Position numbers and translations under genes: made by a program. The notes under the pieces were generated by a model, which worked only from the letters and a program-made list of their open reading frames with translations, searched no databases and was not told the DNA's origin. This document shows, piece after piece, positions 7,367 through 13,144 of a stretch of DNA of 13,144 nt (within the stretch, counting starts at the first letter, position 1; each line of letters begins with the position of its first letter). The DNA is from CADCTM01 sp049671305. Lineage in GTDB: Bacteria; Cyanobacteriota; Cyanobacteriia; Cyanobacteriales; Coleofasciculaceae. The stretch covers positions 1 through 13,144 of the forward strand of contig JBATUR010000111.1 in assembly GCA_049671305.1 (NCBI GenBank), written 5' to 3'.

Positions 7367-8869
7367 ATGCCTTCTTCATCTCCCCAAACACTGCGACCCC
7401 AATTAGCTGAACTTATTGATGGACTGCCGAATATTTCCGGTTGGGAAGCAGAAGTTTCCGAGGTAGTGAACCATAATAAACCTGTATTTTTGCCTCAGAC
7501 AAATTTGCAGCTAGAAAAAATAACCGCAACATTTGCGATCGCACTTCATATGCATCAGCCAACCGTCCCCGCTGGCGAAAATGGCGCACTGATCGGTCAT
7601 TTACAGTATATGCAGGAGCATCAAGGCGAAGGCGATAACCATAATGCAGGACCATTTGCCTATTGCTATAGTCGCATGGGAGATTTCATTCCCGAATTAG
7701 TTGCCAAAGGTTGTAATCCCCGCGTCATGCTAGATTATTCGGGAAATCTGCTTTGGGGACTCAGGGCAATGGGGCGAGGTGATATTCTTGATAATCTCAA
7801 GCGCATTACCATCGATCCAACTTATCAGCCTTATGTGGAATGGCTAGGCACAATGTGGAGTCATGCAGTGGTTCCTTCTACGCCAATTCCTGATATTAAG
7901 TTGCATATTCAAGCTTGGCAACATCATTTTGCGGCAATTTTTGGTTGGGAAGCATTAGCCAGGGTAAAAGGCTTTTCACCTCCAGAAATGGCTATTCCTA
8001 ATCATCCTGATACGCTGTATGAATTTATCAAAGCACTCAAGGAATCTGGCTATCGTTGGTTACTAGTTCAAGAGCATTCTGTTGAGACTTTAACAGGTGA
8101 ATCTTTGCAATACAAGCATTTACCTCATCGTTTAGTTGCACGTAATTCTCATGGTGAAACTTTGAGTATTACTGCTTTAATTAAAACTCAAGGTTCTGAT
8201 ACAAAGTTAGTAGCTCAGATGCAGCCTTATTATGAGGCTAAAACTTTATCAAAACAACAAGTTGGTAATGTTTTAATTCCGCCCATTGTTTCTCAAATTG
8301 GTGATGGTGAAAATGGCGGGGTGATGATGAATGAGTTTCCGGGTGGATTTCATCGGGCGTGGGAAGAAATGGCAGGGCAAGGCGATGGCAAATCAGGTGT
8401 TGTAGGTGTGACGGGGACAGAATATTTGGAGCTAATTGAGTCAGCAGGTTGTACGATAGATGATTATCCAACTTGTCAGCCAATTGGTCAGCATCAAATC
8501 TGGTCAAGAGTTTCAGAAAATAATTGTACGCCGGAAGCAGTTGCCAATGCGATCGCCGAATTGAAGGAAATCAATCCCAATTTTCACATGGATGGAGCTT
8601 CTTGGACGAATCATTTAAGTTGGGTAAATGGCTATGAAAATGTTTTGACACCGATGAATAAACTGAGTGCTTTGTTTCATCAAACTCTTGATGCTTGGCA
8701 ACAATCAGATTCATCAGAAAACTTGACCCAACAAGCTCGCTATCGTGAAGCTTTGCTGAATAATATGTTACTTGAAACCAGTTGTTTTCGCTATTGGGGA
8801 CAAGGAATGTGGACAGATTATGCCCGTGAACTTTACCGACGTGGTGAAATGAGCTTGCAGAATAGTTGA
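7367..8869 (+). CDS. Glycoside hydrolase family 57 protein
   Basis: GH57 enzymes act on alpha-glucans (alpha-amylases, 4-alpha-glucanotransferases, branching enzymes) through a retaining mechanism in a (beta/alpha)7 barrel. The 500-residue protein shows the family's first conserved region as LHMHQP at 60-65. DYSGNLLWGL lies at 123-132. GFSPPEMA at 202-209 offers Glu207 at the position of the nucleophile region. IGDGENGG at 311-318 resembles the DDGEKFG region that carries the acid/base aspartate. A C-terminal helical part contains TSCFRYWGQGMWTDYARE (471-488). No signal peptide is seen, so it should be cytoplasmic and may act on glycogen; specificity cannot be read. It is the only plus-strand gene of the window, so it is transcribed alone. 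The ATG at 7367 leaves a roughly 50-residue leader before the barrel. Confidence 0.9.
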   Translation: MPSSSPQTLRPQLAELIDGLPNISGWEAEVSEVVNHNKPVFLPQTNLQLEKITATFAIALHMHQPTVPAGENGALIGHLQYMQEHQGEGDNHNAGPFAYCYSRMGDFIPELVAKGCNPRVMLDYSGNLLWGLRAMGRGDILDNLKRITIDPTYQPYVEWLGTMWSHAVVPSTPIPDIKLHIQAWQHHFAAIFGWEALARVKGFSPPEMAIPNHPDTLYEFIKALKESGYRWLLVQEHSVETLTGESLQYKHLPHRLVARNSHGETLSITALIKTQGSDTKLVAQMQPYYEAKTLSKQQVGNVLIPPIVSQIGDGENGGVMMNEFPGGFHRAWEEMAGQGDGKSGVVGVTGTEYLELIESAGCTIDDYPTCQPIGQHQIWSRVSENNCTPEAVANAIAELKEINPNFHMDGASWTNHLSWVNGYENVLTPMNKLSALFHQTLDAWQQSDSSENLTQQARYREALLNNMLLETSCFRYWGQGMWTDYARELYRRGEMSLQNS

Positions 8870-8895
8870 TGATTTCAGACTGCATCTTTTACTAA

Positions 8896-8949
8896 AAATC
8901 CCCGACTTCTGGAGTTTAACCCTGAAATCATTCTAGAAGTTGGGGATTT
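8896..8949. terminator. Hairpin between convergent genes, likely two-way terminator
   Basis: AAATCCCCGACTTCT (8896-8910) and AGAAGTTGGGGATTT (8935-8949) pair over 15 bp with a single G-T wobble, around a 24-base loop. The hairpin lies between the GH57 stop and the cyclase stop and could end transcription from both sides, with A/T runs flanking each arm. The arm sequence also resembles a dispersed palindromic repeat that I recall from Nostocales genomes, so it may be a repeat copy serving as terminator. Confidence 0.6.
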
Positions 8950-8986
8950 GTAGAACTAAAAACTTGACAAAAATTACAACTATTAT

Positions 8987-10018
8987 TTAAGAAACAGAAA
9001 TTCTCGGAAAATACATATTACGCCCTGCCGCTTTTGCCTTATATAATGCCGCATCAGCAGAGGCAATTAGCATAGAGGGCGTGGCATTGTGGCAAGGCTG
9101 CATACAGGCAACACCCAAGCTAAGGGTAACGTGTTCGCTCACTGCTGATTGAGCATGGGCAATTTCTAGAGCATTCACAACCGTACGAATTTCTTCGGCA
9201 ACCAAAGTCGCACCAATATCGGTGGTATTAGGCAAAACTACCGCAAATTCTTCTCCACCATAGCGAGCGACTAAATCAACTGAACGTCTTGCACAAAAGC
9301 GCAAAGCATCAGCAACCCGCCGCAAACAGGCATCACCTGCTTGATGACCATATGTGTCGTTATATTTCTTAAAAAAGTCAATATCACACAAAATCAGAGA
9401 CAGGGGCAATTTTTCCCGTGCTAAGTGTTGCCACTCGGCATCTAGGTACTCATCAAAGCGGCGTCGATTTGCCACACCCGTTAGTCCATCCAAAGAAGCA
9501 AGGCGCTGTAACTCACGATTGGCAATTTCTAGTTTTTGATAAAGTTGAGATTGTTGAATAATTCGCCGCACCCGCTGACGCAGCACCGCCAGATGAATTG
9601 GTTTAGTTAAGTAGTCTGTTGCACCCACAGCAAAAGCGCGGTCTACCGATTCTTGGTCTTCAAGACCTGTAATCATTAGCACAGGGGTACGTGCGGCATC
9701 TTGAAAGGCTTCGTCCACAAAGACCTCTTGCTCAAGCACCTTTTCGTTCCCAAGCTGTTGTAGCTCGGTACAGCAGGTAAAACCATCCATCACAGGCATT
9801 AAGGCATCTAGCAAGACAAGATGAGGTTTGATGCGCTTATAGGCATCTAAACCTTGTTCACCGTTGGCTGCCTCAACTACCTGGTAGCCTTCTTTTTCCA
9901 TAACACGACGGAGTAACTGCCGTGTAAATTGATCGTCGTCTACCACCAAAATGACTGGTGTGCCGTCCTTGAAAGAAACTGCGTTCATCCTTGATATCGG
10001 TGTCGTTGGGCTTGTCAA
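8987..10018 (-). CDS. Response regulator diguanylate cyclase (receiver-GGDEF)
   Basis: A PleD-like protein expected to make c-di-GMP from two GTP when its receiver is phosphorylated by an unknown histidine kinase. Receiver: residues about 21-154, with acidic Asp27/Asp28, phospho-acceptor Asp71 (in LVLLDALMPVMDG), Thr117 and Lys139 (TKP) all present. It contains an insert of about 18-20 residues (about 90-110) before the fourth strand. A helical linker (155-175) leads to the GGDEF domain (about 176-340), with catalytic GGEEF at 254-258. The inhibitory I-site RSVD at 245-248 is five residues before it, so product inhibition is expected. There is no membrane segment. The TTG start at 10018 is preferred because it overlaps the upstream stop (TTGA) and has GAGG four bases upstream. 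An ATG at 9988 would remove only ten residues. Confidence 0.93.
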   Translation of the reverse strand: MTSPTTPISRMNAVSFKDGTPVILVVDDDQFTRQLLRRVMEKEGYQVVEAANGEQGLDAYKRIKPHLVLLDALMPVMDGFTCCTELQQLGNEKVLEQEVFVDEAFQDAARTPVLMITGLEDQESVDRAFAVGATDYLTKPIHLAVLRQRVRRIIQQSQLYQKLEIANRELQRLASLDGLTGVANRRRFDEYLDAEWQHLAREKLPLSLILCDIDFFKKYNDTYGHQAGDACLRRVADALRFCARRSVDLVARYGGEEFAVVLPNTTDIGATLVAEEIRTVVNALEIAHAQSAVSEHVTLSLGVACMQPCHNATPSMLIASADAALYKAKAAGRNMYFPRISVS

Positions 10019-10254
10019 GTTGCCTCAACCTCTTTATAGTCAACCTTTTGCTGGGACACCCATACCGATGCCGCCATAATAGTGCAACCCCGACTCATAT
10101 TTTTCAAATCCTGACATAACTGACCCGACTTTGCGGCAGTTAGTGCCTCGATGCTTAATTTCAAAATCTGAGCTTTGTACGGTAACGTCAGTGCTTTGCT
10201 GGTATTAGCAACGGCACAGAGCGTATGCAACACTAAGTTCGCATTTCCCTCCAT
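10015..10254 (-). CDS. Small unrecognised protein coupled to the diguanylate cyclase
   Basis: A 79-residue ORF from the ATG at 10254; a TTG at 10263 would add three residues. I do not recognise it. It has no signal peptide or clear transmembrane helix. Its composition suggests a small helical cytoplasmic protein (LPYKAQILKLSIEALTAAK in the middle), with three cysteines (Cys13, Cys46, Cys56 in the ATG version). The main evidence that it is real is position: its TGA overlaps the TTG start of the cyclase (TTGA) and the GAGG used by the cyclase lies inside its last codons. A GAGGTAA motif precedes its own start by 12 bases, rather far. A small regulator or partner of the cyclase is a reasonable guess but only inference. 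Confidence 0.6.
   Translation of the reverse strand: MEGNANLVLHTLCAVANTSKALTLPYKAQILKLSIEALTAAKSGQLCQDLKNMSRGCTIMAASVWVSQQKVDYKEVEAT
10023..10026 (-). promoter_or_regulatory. Ribosome binding site for the cyclase TTG start
   Basis: GAGG on the minus strand with a four-base spacer to the TTG at 10018. It lies inside the last codons of the preceding small ORF, so ribosomes finishing that ORF could restart on the cyclase. Confidence 0.45.
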
Positions 10255-10263
10255 AGCGCACAA

Positions 10264-10928
10264 TTACCTCAATGGCGGTATCTTTCCTTACCATATCTTG
10301 CAGGGCAAGTCATGTCTCTATTATTAATTGCGACTTTACTAACTATCTAATCAGAACCTCAACCAAGCAAGCATTTGAGGGCTTGAGGAATCGGCATTTA
10401 AGGGCTGTATTTCCACAGAACAAAAACTTCTGATTTTAAACCAATTAAAGACACAACTTAACAACAGATCAACAAACTCAAAAATAAGATGCTTCGTTTC
10501 AGAATAGGAAGATGTCTCAAGTTAACAGAAAGTAGCTCTAAGTGACAATGCCAAATTACCTAAATTTGCGGCGATTTTCAGTTATCCAGTCCAAAGGGTA
10601 AGGAACTATGAGCTGGATTAGAATAATCAAAACTTCAAAAAGTCAAAATTAGACCAATAGAGTACTGCCAAAAAGCTCAACTGTATCTCCTCAATTTGCT
10701 TTCTAGAAAGCCGTTTCACTTTTTTTACAAGATCATTTGTACCCCATTTTCTAAAAAATCCTTTTGAGGTGGATTTACTATATTTAATCGAAGCTGAACG
10801 ACAAGATTTTGAGACATATAATCAAAAAGCACATTGAGCCATCATTTAGTTTAGCTAGATAATGATCGTCCTTTAGTGATAGGGATCAATTAAACTCTGG
10901 TTTTTGTCTGCTAACTATTAAGGTAATC
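10264..10928. other. 665-bp intergenic region without a convincing gene
   Basis: This AT-rich stretch lies between the PBP2 gene and the small ORF/cyclase pair, all on the minus strand. It should contain the promoter of the pair. It holds TTGAGG twice (10375-10380 and 10383-10388), complementary to CCTCAA at 10357-10362. It also holds a weak interrupted inverted repeat at 10863-10888 and two doubtful plus-strand frames: a 14-codon ORF at 10608-10652 behind AAGGA, and an open frame ending in a TGA after 10800 that lacks an ATG. No tRNA, transposon end or CRISPR is seen. A small RNA cannot be excluded by eye. Confidence 0.5.
10863..10888 (-). terminator. Possible weak terminator after PBP2
   Basis: TGATC-gt-CCT and AGG-GATCA can pair as a 5+3 bp stem with a two-base bulge, about 40 bp beyond the PBP2 stop. 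There is no T-run after it on the minus strand, so a true intrinsic terminator is doubtful. Confidence 0.2.
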
Positions 10929-12758
10929 TCAATCACGGTTTTCTGCTGATGCTTGATTCTCCTCTGTTGGTTTTGGTTTAGCTGGTTTTGGTTTGCCTTT
11001 ATTAAAATATGCCTCCATCACTTTACGCACAATTGGTCCTGCGGTCTTACCACCACCACCACCAGAATGTTCACCAAAGGCGATAACGACAAGTTCTGGC
11101 TTATTTGCTGGGGCATAAGCACCAAACCAAGTGTGGACTTCACCAGGCGGCGCTTCTGCGGTTCCACTCTTACCCGCTACATTTGGTAGTCCTTCGTTTA
11201 ATACCGTACCTGTACCTGCTGAAACGACTTGCCGCAGTCCATCTCGCAGTACACTTAGGGTTTCGGGCTTCAGATTTAAAGACTGCCGCCATTGCTTAGT
11301 CTGTTCATTATCTTTGAGTAGGTGGGGTTTGACACGATAGCCATTATTTGCAGGCACAGCAAACATCACGGCAAGTTGTAGGGGGGTGACTTGGGTAAAG
11401 CCCTGCCCAATCGACATATTAACGGTATCGCCCGTTGTCCATTCCCATTGATATTCTTTGCGCTTCCAGGCATCATCGGCAATTAAACCTGGTGATTCTT
11501 CTGAGATTTCAATGCCGGTTTTTTGACCAAAGCCAAAGCGACGCGACCAGTCGATTAGTGTCGGTCCACCAACGCCGCGACCGATTTGACCAAAAAAAGT
11601 ATTACTACTAATTGCCATTGCCCCCACAAAGCCCAGGGGTCCAAATCCAGCTTGATTCCACTCACCAAAAGATGTGCCACCAACATTCAGGGCGGCAAAG
11701 GTTTGTAAAACGGTACTGGGTGGATATTTGCCCGACTCCATGCCGGCTGCTGCTGTGACGACTTTGAAGGTACTAGCAGGGGGAAAACCTCGCATCGCCC
11801 GGTTGACGAAGGGTGTGCCTTTGCTTTGTAGTTCTTTCCAGGTGTTGGCAGTAATGCGCCGCGAGAAGATGTTGGGGTCGAAGGTGGGACGACTTACCAT
11901 CGCCAAAACAGAGCCGTTGTTGGGATCGAGGGCGACAATTGCTCCTTTGCGATCGCCTAATGCTGCTTCTGCGGCTTTTTGTAACTCTAAATCCAAGGTC
12001 AGGTGCACGTCTTGACCCGCTTTGGCTTGCTTCTGACCAAGTATCCTTAAGACTTGACCTGCTCCATCAACCTCCACTTGCTGACCGCCCCATTCGCCTC
12101 GTAGCTGCTTCTCAAAAGACTCCTCCACGCCCATTTGACCGACAATATCGCCCATGCGATAGCCTTCTGCTTTGCGCCTTTCTAGCTCTTGGTCGTTCAA
12201 TTCTCCGGTATAACCGAGAATATGAGCCGCTAACTCGCCGTTGGGGTAGTTGCGGACGGCTTCGATATCAACCTCTACTCCTTGTAGTTGGTTACTATAT
12301 TCAGCCAGGGCGGTAATTTGAGCGTGACTTATACCACGGGCAATCCGAATTAAGGAGGGTGAGTTATATCCCGCTTGCTCTAAGCGTTTTTGAATTTCGG
12401 CTTCGGGAATCTTTAAAATATCCGCAAGACGGCTGAGGGTAGCGGGCCATTCGGCTTTCTTGCGGGCAATGGGCCACAAATAAACGGCGTGTGATAGCTG
12501 GCTACTGGCAAGAATTTTGCCCTTACGGTCAAAAATGTTACCCCTTACAGGTGGTTTGGGTATCAGACGGATACGGTTATTGTCGGCTAACTGACGGTTA
12601 CGGTTACCTTCAACTAGCTGTAGATATGCTAATCGTGAGCCAATACCTCCCAACAGGAAGACACTGACGGTGAGCATGACAAATATCGATTGGTAATTGC
12701 GTCCAACAGTGCGGGGAGTTGGTTTACGCCCTCGGTCAGATGGTTGAATTACAGTCAT
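10929..12758 (-). CDS. mrdA: Penicillin-binding protein 2 (elongation transpeptidase)
   Basis: Class B PBP that cross-links peptidoglycan during lateral wall growth with the RodA/MreB complex; beta-lactams acylate its serine. The 609 residues are of usual family length. A short cytoplasmic tail is followed by one transmembrane anchor (about 24-46) and the periplasmic dimerisation domain (about 65-235, with PPVRGNIFDRKG at 69-80). The transpeptidase domain follows, with all three active-site motifs intact: S329-T-F-K332, S384-S-N386 and K530-S-G-T533. The C-terminus is a Lys/Pro-rich tail (588-597) ending in an acidic stretch, beyond the enzyme fold. The absence of a PASTA domain and the early NIFDRKG motif favour PBP2 over the divisome enzyme PBP3. 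No Shine-Dalgarno sequence precedes the ATG at 12758. Rod genes (mreBCD, rodA) are not next to it here. Confidence 0.92.
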   Translation of the reverse strand: MTVIQPSDRGRKPTPRTVGRNYQSIFVMLTVSVFLLGGIGSRLAYLQLVEGNRNRQLADNNRIRLIPKPPVRGNIFDRKGKILASSQLSHAVYLWPIARKKAEWPATLSRLADILKIPEAEIQKRLEQAGYNSPSLIRIARGISHAQITALAEYSNQLQGVEVDIEAVRNYPNGELAAHILGYTGELNDQELERRKAEGYRMGDIVGQMGVEESFEKQLRGEWGGQQVEVDGAGQVLRILGQKQAKAGQDVHLTLDLELQKAAEAALGDRKGAIVALDPNNGSVLAMVSRPTFDPNIFSRRITANTWKELQSKGTPFVNRAMRGFPPASTFKVVTAAAGMESGKYPPSTVLQTFAALNVGGTSFGEWNQAGFGPLGFVGAMAISSNTFFGQIGRGVGGPTLIDWSRRFGFGQKTGIEISEESPGLIADDAWKRKEYQWEWTTGDTVNMSIGQGFTQVTPLQLAVMFAVPANNGYRVKPHLLKDNEQTKQWRQSLNLKPETLSVLRDGLRQVVSAGTGTVLNEGLPNVAGKSGTAEAPPGEVHTWFGAYAPANKPELVVIAFGEHSGGGGGKTAGPIVRKVMEAYFNKGKPKPAKPKPTEENQASAENRD

Positions 12759-13144
12759 AGTTAATAAAAATGGGGCGGCTGAAATTTAAGAGTAATTTTT
12801 ACTTAGTTTATTGCTGTTTATGACGCTTTTGTTACAAATAAATCCTGACTTCTCTACATTAGTCTCTACTAGTACTGAAATCCGGATATATCTCAATCTT
12901 TTTTTACACTAGAGCTTTCTTTGGATCAAGTTAGTAATGCTCAACTAGCCCTGTTGACCAGATAGCCGGAATTTACAGCAATTTTCGGTATCTATACTCC
13001 TCTAATCAAGGTATCTAAAGAAATGTAAAAATCTCTTGACTGAGTTACCGAAATAACTCAACCTAAATCATGTAATCTTAAATTAACAGACCTAAAAAAC
13101 TTAGCGCCACTCAAAAGCTATATCGAGTAGCTTAGAGCGGCTAA
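12759..13144. promoter_or_regulatory. Upstream region of PBP2, to the window edge
   Basis: These 386 bp hold no coding frame I can support. They should include the PBP2 promoter on the minus strand, but I see no convincing -35/-10 pair. On the plus strand TTGACT at 13036-13041 resembles a -35 box, without a matching -10 at the right distance. The inverted repeat at 13041-13060 is listed separately. Whatever lies to the right of the window is not visible. Confidence 0.4.
13041..13060. promoter_or_regulatory. Perfect 7-bp inverted repeat, possible operator
   Basis: TGAGTTA and TAACTCA are perfect 7-bp arms around a six-base spacer (ccgaaa). The arm length and 20-bp total fit a dimeric regulator site. 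It overlaps a TTGACT that looks like a -35 box on the plus strand, and lies 283 bp upstream of PBP2 on the other strand. No T-run follows, so an operator is likelier than a terminator. The regulator is unknown. Confidence 0.35.

Noticed and set aside
8238..8885. Minus-strand open frames inside the GH57 gene and over its 3' end
   Set aside because: They are antisense to a gene with clear family motifs, and their composition looks like reverse-complement shadow coding.
10608..10652. Plus-strand 14-codon ORF (MSWIRIIKTSKSQN) preceded by AAGGA
   Set aside because: Too short to tell from chance in an AT-rich gap, with no operon context and no recognisable motif. The ribosome binding site alone is not enough.
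11674..12316. Plus-strand open frames antisense to PBP2
   Set aside because: PBP2 has all catalytic motifs in its frame; the antisense frames show no domain and reflect its codon use.
13036..13076. Full plus-strand promoter with TTGACT as -35
   Set aside because: No TATAAT-like hexamer at 16-18 bp; the candidate TGTAAT lies about 29 bp away. Only the inverted repeat was kept.

Overview
The window looks like a chromosomal segment of a filamentous (Nostocales-type) cyanobacterium. The reasons are nine exact copies of the octamer GCGATCGC (HIP1) in 13 kb, a minC-minD-minE cluster of cyanobacterial type, weak or absent Shine-Dalgarno sequences, a TPR-CHAT protein, a pentapeptide-repeat protein and a GC-rich palindrome half typical of Nostocales dispersed repeats. 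The genus assignment is inference. All genes but one (the GH57 gene) lie on the minus strand.

Layout. 1-1812: the 5' part of a secreted TPR-CHAT gene that runs off the left edge, where the reading frame enters a half-palindrome. 1949-3920: the division-site cluster, in transcription order minC, minD, minE. MinC and MinD coding regions overlap by 4 bp (ATGA). 4015 to about 4506: a pentapeptide-repeat protein. 4732-6045: a four-carbon acid sugar kinase family (DUF1537) protein without the usual partner genes. 6347-7012: an unrecognised two-helix membrane protein starting with GTG behind a good ribosome binding site. 7367-8869 (+): a glycoside hydrolase family 57 protein, convergent with the next gene and separated from it by a hairpin (8896-8949). 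8987-10018: a receiver-GGDEF diguanylate cyclase, coupled by a TTGA start/stop overlap to a small unrecognised ORF (10015-10254). 10264-10928: a 665-bp stretch without a convincing gene. 10929-12758: penicillin-binding protein 2. 12759-13144: upstream region holding a perfect 7-bp inverted repeat.

How the genes work together. MinC, MinD and MinE place the FtsZ ring, and PBP2 cross-links peptidoglycan for cell elongation, so two parts of cell-shape machinery lie in one window, though about 7 kb apart and not in one operon. The diguanylate cyclase makes c-di-GMP in response to phosphorylation, and the small protein encoded just before it is the best candidate for an undescribed partner. The GH57 and DUF1537 proteins are metabolic and have no obvious link to their neighbours.

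I see no phage, IS, CRISPR, tRNA or rRNA. Most of the window is ordinary housekeeping DNA. The points worth a second look are the small-ORF/cyclase pair, the near-identical 120-bp TPR units, the palindrome inside the CHAT frame, and the 13041-13060 inverted repeat.
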